The position numbers were made by a program, and so were the translations under genes. Below are positions 17,053 through 25,486 of a DNA stretch of 34,543 nucleotides, piece by piece. Below the pieces are notes generated by a model. The model saw only the letters and a program-made list of their open reading frames with translations. It did not search any database and was not told where the DNA came from. Positions within the stretch are counted from its first letter, which is position 1. Each line of letters starts with the position of its first letter. The stretch is from Caenibius sp. (GTDB lineage Bacteria > Pseudomonadota > Alphaproteobacteria > Sphingomonadales > Sphingomonadaceae): contig JAURML010000003.1 of the NCBI GenBank assembly GCA_030830695.1, positions 1 through 34,543 on the forward strand. Direction: 5' to 3'.

Positions 17053-18048
17053 CTAACCCAGCTTCTGCGCGATCAACGCCTTGAGATCGGCTTCGGGCCG
17101 TGCGCCGTAATGGCTGATGATCTCTGCCGCCGCGACCGCGCCCATCGCCAGGCAGCGATGAATCGACGCCTTTCTGGCATAGCCTGCCAAGAAACCGGCG
17201 GCGAAGAGATCACCTGCGCCAGTCGTGTCGACCACATGCGCTAGCGGCTCTGCCTCGATATCGTGCCGTTCGCCATGCGCAATCGCCACCGCCCCCTCCT
17301 CGCTGCGGGTCACGACGAGCACGGGCGCCTTGGGCGCCAGCGCGGCAAGGCCGGCGTCGAAATCGGGCTTGCCGGTCAGCGCGGCCAGTTCAGCCTTGTT
17401 GGCAAAGAGAATGTCGATCTGCCCGGCGTCGATCAGGGCACGGAAATCATCGCCGTGCCGCTCGATCACGAAAGCATCGGACAGGGTGAAGGCCACCTTG
17501 CGTCCGGCCGCGCGGGCCGCCGCAATGGCCTTGCGCATCGCGGCGCGCGGCTCTTCCGGATCCCACAGATAGCCTTCGAGATAGAGCACGGCGGCGCTGG
17601 CGATCAGCTGTTCGTCGAGCGCGCGGGCGGGGAGGAACTGCGAGGCACCGAGATAGGTGTTCATCGTGCGTTGGCCGTCAGGCGTCACGAAAATCAGGCA
17701 GCGCGCGGTGGACGGCGGGCCAGGCCGGGCCGGAGTGTCGAAATCGATTCCCACCGCGTGAATGTCATGCGCGAACACTTCACCCAGCTGATCGTCCGCC
17801 ACCTGGCCGATGAAGGCGCATTGCAGGCCAAGCGCGGACAGGCCGGCCAGCGTGTTGGCCGCCGACCCGCCTGAAATCTCGCGCGCGGGCCCCATTGCGT
17901 CATAGAGTTCATGCGCGCGTTTTGTATCGACCAGCATCATCCCGCCACGCGCCAGGCCCAGTTCCTCGATCAGCTCATCCTCGCAAGGGGACATGACATC
18001 GACAATCGCATTGCCGATGGCGAGAACGTCGTAACGGGGTTGCCTCAT
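17053..18048 (-). CDS. adenosine kinase (PfkB family)
   Basis: The 331-residue PfkB-family sugar kinase most resembles the alphaproteobacterial adenosine kinase group, which makes AMP from adenosine and ATP. Motifs are GNAIVDVM at the N-terminus, SGGSAANTLAGL at 59-70, and the second PfkB signature DTTGAGDLFAAGF beginning at 274, with the catalytic Asp at about 280. The substrate is inferred from family resemblance; another nucleoside or sugar is possible. It converges with the restriction endonuclease gene with a 7-base gap, and has no obvious terminator between them. Confidence 0.88.
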   Translation of the reverse strand: MRQPRYDVLAIGNAIVDVMSPCEDELIEELGLARGGMMLVDTKRAHELYDAMGPAREISGGSAANTLAGLSALGLQCAFIGQVADDQLGEVFAHDIHAVGIDFDTPARPGPPSTARCLIFVTPDGQRTMNTYLGASQFLPARALDEQLIASAAVLYLEGYLWDPEEPRAAMRKAIAAARAAGRKVAFTLSDAFVIERHGDDFRALIDAGQIDILFANKAELAALTGKPDFDAGLAALAPKAPVLVVTRSEEGAVAIAHGERHDIEAEPLAHVVDTTGAGDLFAAGFLAGYARKASIHRCLAMGAVAAAEIISHYGARPEADLKALIAQKLG

Positions 18049-18208
18049 GGTGGCCCTTGCAGCTTGATGCGTGACAGCCTGTCGCGCGGTGGCCGCGCCT
18101 TAGCCTGCCATAGCCGCCGCGCCAAGCGATCGGCGTTGACTTGGCGCAAGCAGCAGCGCATTTGCCGCCCCAGACATGGCGCTGGCTTCCCTTTCCTTGC
18201 TCGTCCGG

Positions 18209-18622
18209 ATGCAGTGGCTGGCGCTGGCGCTGGTGCCACTGCTGGCCGCCTGCGGCGCAGGCCCGACCGCCAGTCAGGGGGGCGTGCAAAGCACCAGGTT
18301 CGCCCGCATCCCGCCGACCAGCCCGCAGCGTCCCGTACAAGGTTTCCGCGCGGCGAAAGTCATGAACCTGCCAGGGCTGGGGGCAATCATCGGCAATAAT
18401 GCGGCCGGGTTGGCGCGCCAGTTGGGCGAACCAAGGCTGGACGTAATCGAAGGCGATGCCCGCAAGCTGCAGTTCACCGGCAAGGCCTGCGTGCTGGACG
18501 TCTATCTTTATCCCTCGCGACCGGGGGCAGAACCGACCGCCGCCTATGTCGACGCGCGGCGCGAAAGCGATGGGCTGGACGTGGACCGGGCGGCCTGCGT
18601 TGCGGCGCTGGGGAAGCGCTAG
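18209..18622 (+). CDS. small predicted lipoprotein, function unknown
   Basis: The protein (137 residues from ATG 18209, or 148 from ATG 18176) starts with MQWLALALVPLLAACG, a lipoprotein signal with lipobox LAAC. The inner start gives the cleaner signal peptide. The mature part contains VMNLPGLGAIIGNNAAGL, GEPRLDVIEGDARKLQF and KACVLDVYLYP, which resemble a conserved sphingomonad hypothetical family. Two Cys residues in the mature part could form a disulfide. It is divergent from the adenosine kinase gene with a gap of 127-160 bases. Role unknown. Confidence 0.78.
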   Translation: MQWLALALVPLLAACGAGPTASQGGVQSTRFARIPPTSPQRPVQGFRAAKVMNLPGLGAIIGNNAAGLARQLGEPRLDVIEGDARKLQFTGKACVLDVYLYPSRPGAEPTAAYVDARRESDGLDVDRAACVAALGKR

Positions 18623-18710
18623 GCGGCGATCCAGGGTTGGCAATCGAGGGTAACGGCCCATTAACGCAAACTCCGCATAAGCATCTGCAATCGTGGGGGA
18701 GATTTCCGGA

Positions 18711-19544
18711 ATGTCAGTGCATTTCCGCAAGGTTGAGGCTGCTGGCGGGGCGCAGCAGGTGGTCGGCAAGTCCGCCATCGAACAATTGCGCCGCTCAGTC
18801 TGGTCGGACGCCCCGATCACCCGGGTGGAGGCGGATACGCTGTTCCTGGCCAATGATCAGCTGCGCGGCGGCGATCCGGAATGGGGCGTGTTCTTTACCG
18901 ACGCACTGGTTGAATATCTGGTCGATGCAGGGACGCGCGCGGGCCATATCGACGAATCCCGGGCACGCTGGCTGAAGGCGCGCATCCTGTTCATTGGCCG
19001 CATTGCCGAACGGGACGAGCTGGAGGTGTTGCTGCGCGCACTCGAACGCGCGCAATCCGTCCCCGGCTGGCTGCGCAATCTGGCACTGGAGGAAGTCGAA
19101 CAGGCTGTCATCCAGGGCTCCGGTTGCACCCGGCCCGACAACAATACACCCGCCGGCTCCATCAATGCTGGCGAAGTGAAATCGCTGCGCCGCATACTGT
19201 TCGCGCATGTTGGCCCGGCGATCAGCCGGGCTGATGTGGAAGTGCTGTTCCGCATCAAGGCCGCCACGCTGCATGGAGACAATGATCCTTCATGGGAAAC
19301 GCTGTTCGTGGACAGCACAGCCGCATATCTGCTCGGCTTCGGCGGCATCTACAATCTGTCCGACGAACGCAGCGAAGATCTGGAAGATTTCCTTACGCAC
19401 ACCGGTGCGGCGATTGGCGATTTCCTGAACCGGGCGATGCGCATGGCAATCGCGGAAGGCGATCTTTATGGCCTGCTCGAAGCCGATGAGACCCTTGATC
19501 CGCTGGAAAAGACGCTGATCGCCTTACTTGCCAGCCGGCATTGA
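18711..19544 (+). CDS. uncharacterised protein with an internal tandem duplication
   Basis: The 277-residue cytoplasmic-looking protein was not recognised. It contains two similar halves: residues 36-74 (ITRVEADTLFLANDQ...DPEWGVFFTDALVEYL) and 171-212 (ISRADVEVLFRIKAA...DPSWETLFVDSTAAYL). The shared pattern is I-S/T-R-x-(D/E)-x-x-x-LF, then DPxW, then F-x-D-x(4)-YL, so a domain has been duplicated. No signal peptide or membrane helix is seen. ATG 18711 follows a GGGGAG ribosome site; a GTG at 18693 is less likely. A possible promoter (TTGGCA 18637, ATTAAC 18660, 17-base spacer) lies upstream. It converges with the last gene of the suf operon. Confidence 0.8.
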   Translation: MSVHFRKVEAAGGAQQVVGKSAIEQLRRSVWSDAPITRVEADTLFLANDQLRGGDPEWGVFFTDALVEYLVDAGTRAGHIDESRARWLKARILFIGRIAERDELEVLLRALERAQSVPGWLRNLALEEVEQAVIQGSGCTRPDNNTPAGSINAGEVKSLRRILFAHVGPAISRADVEVLFRIKAATLHGDNDPSWETLFVDSTAAYLLGFGGIYNLSDERSEDLEDFLTHTGAAIGDFLNRAMRMAIAEGDLYGLLEADETLDPLEKTLIALLASRH

Positions 19545-19556
19545 GGCGGCCCGCGC

Positions 19557-19913
19557 TCAGACGGTAAAGCTCTCTCCGCAGCCGCACGAACCCTTGGCAT
19601 TGGGGTTCTGGAACACGAAACCGGCGGTGAAATCGTCCTCCACCCAGTCCATCGTGCTGCCGATCAGGTATAGTACGCTGGCCCCGTCAATGAAGAATGT
19701 CCCGCCCGGCGTCTCGATCCGTTCGTCCATCGCATTCGCTTCGCTGACATAGTCGACCGAATAGGCGAGGCCCGAACAGCCCCTGCGCGGCGTCGAAAGT
19801 TTGACCCCGATCGCATCCTCAGGCGCGCGGGCCATCAGCTCGGCCACGCGCTGCTGGGCCGACAGCGTCAGGATGACGGCGGCCGGGCGCTCGCGCTGTT
19901 GCGTTTCAACCAT
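19557..19913 (-). CDS. A-type iron-sulfur carrier (SufA/IscA family)
   Basis: This 118-residue protein carries or passes on Fe-S clusters. The three cluster-binding cysteines are visible: one in RRGCSGLAY and two in the C-terminal GSCGCGESF. The motif NPNAKGSCGCGESF is typical of this family. It is the last gene of the suf operon, and ATG 19913 shares a base with the stop of the SufT-like gene (TGATG). A GTG at 19916 is an alternative start. Whether it is best called SufA or ErpA cannot be settled here; operon position favours SufA. Confidence 0.93.
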   Translation of the reverse strand: MVETQQRERPAAVILTLSAQQRVAELMARAPEDAIGVKLSTPRRGCSGLAYSVDYVSEANAMDERIETPGGTFFIDGASVLYLIGSTMDWVEDDFTAGFVFQNPNAKGSCGCGESFTV

Positions 19914-20419
19914 CACAGCATCCCCAGTTCCAGTCTGGCCTCGTCACTCATCTTCGCAGGATCCCAGGGCGGGTCCCAGACCAGATTGACTTCGGCATCG
20001 CGTATCCCCGGCACGGAACTGACGCGCAGTTCCACCTCGCCCGGCATGCTTTCGGCCACCGGACAGTGCGGGGTCGTCAGCGTCATGATGACGACCGCAT
20101 CGGCCTCGTCCGAAACTTCCACCGCATAGATCAGGCCCAGGTCATAGATGTTGACCGGAATTTCCGGATCGTAAATCTCGCGCAGGGCAGCAATCACGCT
20201 TTCGTACAGATCACCACCCGGTTCCCCCGGCGATGCGGCGGCAGGCTTTTGCTGAAGGAAGCCTTCGAGATAATCCTTCTTACGTTCGAGCTTGTCCGCC
20301 GCAGTTTCGCCGGAAGTGTCCCCCGAGGTGTCCATCCTGTCGTCCACGCGCGCGCGCGGCGGCGCGGCCACTGCCGACACTTCTTCCACCGCCAAGGGCT
20401 TGGCCGGGTCTTCGTTCAT
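19913..20419 (-). CDS. sufT: SufT-like (DUF59/MIP18) iron-sulfur assembly protein
   Basis: The 168-residue protein has an N-terminal tail of about 65 residues rich in Ala, Ser and Asp, probably disordered. The DUF59 domain follows from about residue 72: AALREIYDPEIPVNIYDLGLIY, then VVIMTLTTPHCPVAESMPG, with the conserved Cys, and the VWDPPWDPAKMSDEARLELG end typical of the SUF-linked group. Members help mature Fe-S proteins. It overlaps the sufS stop by four bases and the IscA-type gene by one base. The long N-terminal tail is the only unusual feature. Confidence 0.92.
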   Translation of the reverse strand: MNEDPAKPLAVEEVSAVAAPPRARVDDRMDTSGDTSGETAADKLERKKDYLEGFLQQKPAAASPGEPGGDLYESVIAALREIYDPEIPVNIYDLGLIYAVEVSDEADAVVIMTLTTPHCPVAESMPGEVELRVSSVPGIRDAEVNLVWDPPWDPAKMSDEARLELGML

Positions 20420-21639
20420 CCGAAAATCCTCCTCGTGCGTTCGATCCCCTGCACCAGGGCGTCGATATCGCTGTCATCGCTGTACAGGCCAAAGCTGGCC
20501 CGCGCCGTGGCGGCCACGCCCAGATGATCCATCAGCGGCTGGGCACAATGATGCCCCGCGCGGATCGCCACATTTTCCTCATCCAATATGGTGCCGAGAT
20601 CGTGCGGATGAACCCCGTCCATCACGAAGCTGACGATCCCGGCCGAATCCTGCGGCCCGAACAGGCGAATATCGTTCATGCGCTGCAATTGCGTGCGCAA
20701 TCGCGCGACCAGCCGCGCCTCATGCGCGTGAATCGCATCCAGCCCGACGGCAGCGACATAATCAATCGCGGCATGCAGCGCGATCGCTTCCACAATGGCG
20801 GGCGTGCCGGCCTCGAAGCGTTGCGGCGGCGGGGCGTAGGTGGTGTGCGCAAAGGTGACCCGGTCAATCATCGACCCGCCGCCCTGCCATGGCGGCATGC
20901 CGGCAAGAATTTCCGCCCGCGCCCAGAGCGCGCCGATTCCGGTCGGCCCGTAAAGCTTGTGCGCCGAGAAGACGTAGAAATCGCAATCCAGCGCGGCCAC
21001 ATCCACCGGCAGGCGCGGCACGGCCTGGCAGCCGTCAATCAGGAGCTTCGCACCCACGCCATGCGCCATCTCTGCGGCCCGCCGCACATCAAGCACAGAG
21101 CCGAGCACATTGGAAACATGAGCGAAGGCCACCAGCCGGTGCCGGGGGGTCAGCATCGCCTGCGCCGCGTCAAGGTCGATCTGTCCGTCCGCCGTCAGCG
21201 GGCAGACATCAATTTCGATCCCGACTCGATCGCGCAGCAGCTGCCAGGGCACGATGTCGGAATGATGTTCCAGCACGGACAACAGGATACGGTCGCCCGC
21301 CTTGAGGTTCTGCTGTCCCCAGCTTTGCGCGACAAGATTGATCGCCTCGGTTGCGCCACGCGTGAAGACCACCTCATCCTCGACCCCGCCGATGAAGGTG
21401 GCCACTCGCCGTCGCGCCGCCTCGAACGCCAGCGTCATTTCGGCCGATCGCGCATAGACCCCGCGATGAACCGTCGCATAATCAACGCCCATGGCGCGCA
21501 CCGCCGCATCAATCACCTGCTGCGGTTTCTGCGCGGTCGCTCCGCTGTCCAGATAATGCCACGGCTGGCCTGCGCCGGTCACTAGGCCAGGAAAGTCCGC
21601 CCGAAGTCGGGGGCTGAGCGCGGGGGCCAGCGTGCTCAC
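20416..21639 (-). CDS. sufS: cysteine desulfurase SufS
   Basis: SufS is a PLP enzyme that takes sulfur from cysteine and supplies it as persulfide for Fe-S assembly. The 407-residue protein has the PLP lysine K228 in FSAHKLYGPTG, HHSDIVPW at 125-132, DGCQAVPRLPVDV and the active-site cysteine C365 in RAGHHCAQP. These mark the class II (SufS/CsdA) type. The first ten residues are a family-typical variable tail. It overlaps sufD and the SufT-like gene by four bases each. No sufE is seen in the window, so the sulfur acceptor must be encoded elsewhere. Confidence 0.97.
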   Translation of the reverse strand: MSTLAPALSPRLRADFPGLVTGAGQPWHYLDSGATAQKPQQVIDAAVRAMGVDYATVHRGVYARSAEMTLAFEAARRRVATFIGGVEDEVVFTRGATEAINLVAQSWGQQNLKAGDRILLSVLEHHSDIVPWQLLRDRVGIEIDVCPLTADGQIDLDAAQAMLTPRHRLVAFAHVSNVLGSVLDVRRAAEMAHGVGAKLLIDGCQAVPRLPVDVAALDCDFYVFSAHKLYGPTGIGALWARAEILAGMPPWQGGGSMIDRVTFAHTTYAPPPQRFEAGTPAIVEAIALHAAIDYVAAVGLDAIHAHEARLVARLRTQLQRMNDIRLFGPQDSAGIVSFVMDGVHPHDLGTILDEENVAIRAGHHCAQPLMDHLGVAATARASFGLYSDDSDIDALVQGIERTRRIFG

Positions 21640-22394
21640 AGCCTGCTCCCTTCCAGCCGGGCAACCGCCTGTTCCAGCAGGTCGTCGCGCTGCGCCTCGT
21701 CCTCCAGCGCGACAAAGGCATCGGCGATGAAGGCACGCACCAGCAGCCTGCGCGCGACCTCGGGCGGAATGCCGCGCGCGGCCATGTAGAAACCTGCCGT
21801 ATCGTCAAGCGCGCCGATGGCCGCGCCATGCGCGCATTTCACATCGTCCGCGAAGATTTCCAGTTCCGGCTTGGCATTGGCGCTCGCGCCCTTTTCAAGC
21901 AGGATTGCGCGAAAATTCTGAGCGGCATCGGTTTGTTGCGCATCGCGGGCGACATGAACCGCACCCAGGAAATTGCCCGTCGCCCGGCCCCAGTGTACGC
22001 TGCGCACCACCTGATTGCTGGTCGCCTCAGGCTCTGCATGAATAACGCGGGTGACGAATTCGCGCGTCGCATCGCCACTGCCAACCGTTACCCCGCCAAA
22101 CTCGAAATGCGCCCCGCGCGCCAGCCGCACCTCTACCTCCAGCCGCGTATAGGCGCTGGCCGAAGCGATGGCGAAGATGGCCCCGCGCGCGCCTTGTGCA
22201 AGCGTCAGGCGCAGTCGCTGAACACCGGGGCTGGCATCGTCGAGCACCAGCACCCTGCAGGCCGCCTCGCCCGGGGAAAGCGTGATGTCGCACCACTGAT
22301 CCAGTTCGCCCGGGTCCAGCGCGGCAAGCGCGGCGGGATCGGCATAGCGCCACGCCTCGTCATGAGTGGTAGGCAGGGCGAGCACCTGGTTCAC
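21636..22394 (-). CDS. sufD: Fe-S assembly scaffold subunit SufD
   Basis: SufD forms the SufBCD scaffold with SufB and the ATPase SufC. At 252 residues this copy is shorter than the roughly 420 residues of E. coli SufD, as is common in alphaproteobacteria, with a reduced N-terminal part. The beta-helix core is seen in LEVEVRLARGAHFEFGG, and the conserved DDVKCAHGAAIGALD motif contains the functional histidine. The C-terminal helical FIADAF...DDLLEQAVARLEG closes the protein. It overlaps both sufC and sufS by four bases. Confidence 0.92.
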   Translation of the reverse strand: MNQVLALPTTHDEAWRYADPAALAALDPGELDQWCDITLSPGEAACRVLVLDDASPGVQRLRLTLAQGARGAIFAIASASAYTRLEVEVRLARGAHFEFGGVTVGSGDATREFVTRVIHAEPEATSNQVVRSVHWGRATGNFLGAVHVARDAQQTDAAQNFRAILLEKGASANAKPELEIFADDVKCAHGAAIGALDDTAGFYMAARGIPPEVARRLLVRAFIADAFVALEDEAQRDDLLEQAVARLEGSRL

Positions 22395-23146
22395 GCGGCC
22401 ACCGCCTCATATCCTTCTGCTTCGAGCTGCAACGCCAGTTCCGGCCCGCCGCTCTTCACAATGCGCCCGCCAGCCAGCACATGGACGAAGTCCGGCTTCA
22501 CATAATCGAGCAGCCGCTGGTAATGCGTGATCAGCAACACCGCCTTGTCCGGCCCGCCGTCCTGCTGGCGCATGATGGCGTTGATCCCTTCGCCCACCAC
22601 GCGCAGCGCATCGATGTCGAGGCCACTGTCCGTCTCGTCGAGAATGGCAAGCGCAGGATCGAGAATGCCCATCTGGACCATCTCGGCCCGTTTCTTCTCG
22701 CCGCCTGAAAAGCCGACATTCACCGGGCGCTTCAGCATCTCCATGTCGAGCTTGAGCAGACCTGCCTTCGCGCGCGCCAGCTTCAGGAATTCGCCGCCTG
22801 ACAGCGGTTCCTCACCGCGCGTATTGCGCTGCGCGTTCAGCGCCTCGCGCAGGAACTGGACGAAGGACACGCCCGGAATTTCGACCGGATACTGGAAGCC
22901 CAGGAACAATCCGGTGGCGGCGCGTTCATGCGGGTCCAGCGCCAGCAGATCCTGCCCGCGAAACGTCACCGTTCCGCCCGTCACCTCATAGCCGGGCCGC
23001 CCGCCCAGTACGTAGCCCAGCGTGGATTTGCCCGCGCCATTGGGCCCCATGATGGCGTGCACCTCACCCGCGTTGAGGTTGAGCGAGAGCCCTTTCAGGA
23101 TTTCCTTGCCGCCGACAGTGGCGTGGAGATTATCGATTCTGAGCAT
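22391..23146 (-). CDS. sufC: Fe-S assembly ATPase SufC
   Basis: This 251-residue ABC-type ATPase of the SufBCD complex has Walker A GPNGAGKST at 34-42, the Q-loop GFQYPVEIPG, the signature FSGGEKKR at 146-153 and Walker B LAILDETDSGLD near 167-177. ATG 23146 gives the usual MLRIDNLHA start; the upstream open sequence belongs to the DUF559 gene. The start overlaps the end of the DUF559 gene by 17 bases, and the stop overlaps sufD by four, so all are one transcription unit. Confidence 0.97.
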   Translation of the reverse strand: MLRIDNLHATVGGKEILKGLSLNLNAGEVHAIMGPNGAGKSTLGYVLGGRPGYEVTGGTVTFRGQDLLALDPHERAATGLFLGFQYPVEIPGVSFVQFLREALNAQRNTRGEEPLSGGEFLKLARAKAGLLKLDMEMLKRPVNVGFSGGEKKRAEMVQMGILDPALAILDETDSGLDIDALRVVGEGINAIMRQQDGGPDKAVLLITHYQRLLDYVKPDFVHVLAGGRIVKSGGPELALQLEAEGYEAVAA

Positions 23147-23657
23147 GCGGTTTCCTGCTGGTGCGCGGGGCGTTCTGGCGCGGATGGCTGGCGTGGTGTT
23201 CGCGGCGTGCGGCCTGTTTGTCGGCAATGCGCATGCGCATCCCGACGGTGATGCGGGCGAGCACATCATCCATGTTGTCGTGTATGTCGGCCGCCTTGAT
23301 GCGCATCACCTGGATGCCGATGGCCGCCAAGCTCTTGTCGCGTCGGGTGGCGATGGCCGGATCGACCCCTTCCTCGTCAATGGCGACGGCCATGCCAAGG
23401 CTGTGGCAACCGAAATCAACGATGGCCGATCCGATCACCATATGGCGGGTGAATTTGTGGCGGCCAAGATCGGCCTTTGCGAAACGTTCCGCCAGCGCCT
23501 TGTGCGCAGGGCTGGAAAACCGCCGCATCTCGCGCGCGCGTTCGTGCAGCGCATCAAGCCGCTTTTCCGAGATTTCCCAGCCGCGGCCCTTTTTCTTGAT
23601 GAGGGCGGCGGCGGCGTCCGACGGCGGGCGGAGAGTGAGGGGCTTGCGGTCAGTCAC
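23130..23657 (-). CDS. DUF559 family (Vsr-like endonuclease fold) protein in the suf operon
   Basis: The protein has about 175 residues from GTG 23657, whose GTGA overlaps the stop of the small membrane-protein gene by four bases. The core KALAERFAKADLGRHKFTRH, VDFGCHSLGMAVAIDEEG, a DKSLAAIGIQVMRIKAADI segment and DDVLARI matches DUF559, related to Vsr-type endonucleases and restriction-like folds. The Cys-rich GCH and the D-x-E motif lie where a nuclease core would be. The C-terminal tail is Arg-rich. An ATG at 23717 would add 20 residues overlapping the membrane gene, so GTG is preferred. Such genes recur inside sphingomonad suf operons, but the role there is unknown. Confidence 0.8.
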   Translation of the reverse strand: MTDRKPLTLRPPSDAAAALIKKKGRGWEISEKRLDALHERAREMRRFSSPAHKALAERFAKADLGRHKFTRHMVIGSAIVDFGCHSLGMAVAIDEEGVDPAIATRRDKSLAAIGIQVMRIKAADIHDNMDDVLARITVGMRMRIADKQAARREHHASHPRQNAPRTSRKPHAQNR

Positions 23658-23866
23658 AACGGGGTCGCTTTCGTGTCTTTCAATGCCGTCCGCTTGAAGT
23701 GGTCCCCAATCGTCCAAACAATCAATCCAGCCGGGACTGCAACAATGGCGAAGGCAGCCAACAACGACCAGAAATTCGGCCCAGCGAAGCCAATGCCCGG
23801 CAGAGCCATCAAGGTGGTGAAAAATGTCGCAGGGATTAGCACGAGTAAGCGAATGAATCTATTCAA
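23654..23866 (-). CDS. small membrane protein, function unknown
   Basis: About 70 residues with two predicted membrane helices: one from about residue 5 to 25 and one around FWSLLAAFAIVAVPAGLIVW. The tail is basic (DHFKRTALKDTK). The start is not certain. TTG 23866 is preferred because AGGGGG lies about six bases upstream; TTG 23881, giving 75 residues, is the alternative. Its stop forms the GTGA overlap with the DUF559 gene. It lies between sufB and that gene, separated from sufB by the 92-base repeat. Nothing in it suggests a direct Fe-S role. Confidence 0.6.
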   Translation of the reverse strand: MNRFIRLLVLIPATFFTTLMALPGIGFAGPNFWSLLAAFAIVAVPAGLIVWTIGDHFKRTALKDTKATPL

Positions 23867-23896
23867 CTCCCGCCCCCTCAATCAAGATCGCCATTC

Positions 23897-23988
23897 CGTC
23901 ACCCTGAACTTGTTTCAGGGTCCATTTCTCAAGAAGCACCGACATCGCGGGTTGACGAATGGATGCTGAAATAAGTTCAGCATGACGA
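23897..23988. repeat. 92-bp imperfect palindromic repeat
   Basis: The element begins CGTCACCCTGAACTTGTTTC and ends TAAGTTCAGCATGACGA. The outer 28-base arms pair at about 23 of 28 positions around a 30-odd base middle, so an RNA hairpin could form. The same ends occur in the short element at 8510-8539. It occupies most of the 123-base gap between sufB and the small membrane gene. The mobility or function is not known. Confidence 0.78.
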
Positions 23989-24004
23989 TGAATGCTGAGG
24001 CCGC

Positions 24005-25486
24005 TCATCCGACAGACCCCTCAAGCGAAATGCCGAGCAGTTTCTGCGCTTCCACCGCGAATTCCATCGGCAATTGCTGCAGCACTTCCTTGGCAAAGCC
24101 ATTGACGATCAGCGCCACCGCCTGTTCCGTGTCCAGCCCGCGTTGCTGCGCATAGAACAGCTGATCATCGCTGATCTTGCTGGTCGTCGCCTCATGCTCG
24201 ATCTGGGCGGTGGGGTTCTTCACCTCGATGTAAGGCACCGTATGCGCCCCGCACCGGTCGCCCAGCAGCAGCGAATCGCACTGGGTAAAATTGCGCACCC
24301 CGTCAGCATTGGCACTCACGCGCACCAGCCCGCGATAGGTGTTGTTGCTCTTGCCCGCGCTGATCCCCTTGGAAATGATGGTCGAGCGCGAGCCCTTGCC
24401 ATTGTGAATCATCTTGGTGCCGGTGTCGGCCTGCTGGTGATTGTTGGTGACGGCGACTGAGTAAAATTCACCCACCGAATCCTCGCCATTGAGCACGCAG
24501 CTGGGATATTTCCAGGTCACTGCAGAGCCGGTTTCAACCTGAGTCCAGCTGATCTTGGACCGCGCGCCCTGGCACAATCCCCGCTTGGTCACGAAATTGT
24601 AGATGCCGCCCTTGCCCTCGGCATCGCCGGGGTACCAGTTCTGCACGGTCGAATATTTGATTTCCGCGTCTTCCATCGCGACCAGTTCCACAACCGCTGC
24701 GTGAAGCTGGTTTTCATCCCGCTGTGGCGCGGTGCAGCCTTCCAGATAGGAAACATAGCTGCCCTTTTCCGCCACGATCAGCGTGCGTTCGAACTGGCCC
24801 GTGTTTTCCGCATTGATCCGGAAATAGGTCGACAGTTCCATCGGGCAGCGCACCCCTTCGGGGATGTAGACGAAGGTGCCATCGGAAAAGACCGCGCAGT
24901 TAAGCGTGGCGAAATAATTGTCCTGCACCGGCACGACCTTGCCCAGCCAGCGTCTGACCAGATCGGGATATTCGCGGATCGCTTCGGAAATCGAACGGAA
25001 GATGACCCCCGCCGCCTCCAGTTCCTTGCGGAAGGTAGTGGCAACGGAAACGCTATCGAACACTGCATCGACCGCGACCTTGCGTGCGCCTTCGACGCCT
25101 GCGAGCACTTCCTGCTCCGCCAGCGGGATACCCAGCTTGTCATAGACCGCCTTGATCTCGGGATCGAGCTCGTCAAGCGAGCCGAGCGAGGGCTTCTTCT
25201 TCGGTTCAGCGTAGTAATAGGCGTCCTGATAATCGATCGGGGGGATATTCAGCTTCGCCCATTCCGGCGACGTCATGGTCTGCCAGTGGCGGAAGGCCTT
25301 GAGCCGCCATTCCAGCATCCATTCCGGCTCGTTCTTCTTGGCCGAAATAAAGCGCACCGTATCTTCATTGAGGCCCTTGGGTGCGAAATCCTGCTCGATA
25401 TCGCTTGACCAGCCATGCTCATACTCCGCGGCGCGGGCCGCCGCCTCGCGCGCCTGCTGATCCTGGACGGGGGTATCTTCAATCAC
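24005..25486 (-). CDS. sufB: Fe-S assembly scaffold subunit SufB
   Basis: SufB is the main scaffold of SufBCD, on which the nascent cluster is built. The 493-residue protein is full length. Visible blocks include [79 protein letters not shown] and [19 protein letters not shown], the last carrying the conserved Cys and His needed for assembly. ATG 25486 overlaps the regulator stop by four bases. The unit runs regulator-sufB-membrane protein-DUF559-sufC-sufD-sufS-sufT-carrier. Confidence 0.97.
   Translation of the reverse strand: MIEDTPVQDQQAREAAARAAEYEHGWSSDIEQDFAPKGLNEDTVRFISAKKNEPEWMLEWRLKAFRHWQTMTSPEWAKLNIPPIDYQDAYYYAEPKKKPSLGSLDELDPEIKAVYDKLGIPLAEQEVLAGVEGARKVAVDAVFDSVSVATTFRKELEAAGVIFRSISEAIREYPDLVRRWLGKVVPVQDNYFATLNCAVFSDGTFVYIPEGVRCPMELSTYFRINAENTGQFERTLIVAEKGSYVSYLEGCTAPQRDENQLHAAVVELVAMEDAEIKYSTVQNWYPGDAEGKGGIYNFVTKRGLCQGARSKISWTQVETGSAVTWKYPSCVLNGEDSVGEFYSVAVTNNHQQADTGTKMIHNGKGSRSTIISKGISAGKSNNTYRGLVRVSANADGVRNFTQCDSLLLGDRCGAHTVPYIEVKNPTAQIEHEATTSKISDDQLFYAQQRGLDTEQAVALIVNGFAKEVLQQLPMEFAVEAQKLLGISLEGSVG

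Noticed and set aside
20233-21585. A plus-strand open frame of 450 codons opposite sufS and the SufT-like gene
   Set aside because: Shadow of highly conserved suf genes: SufS catalytic residues lie on the minus strand and the plus frame is rich in Arg, His and Pro.
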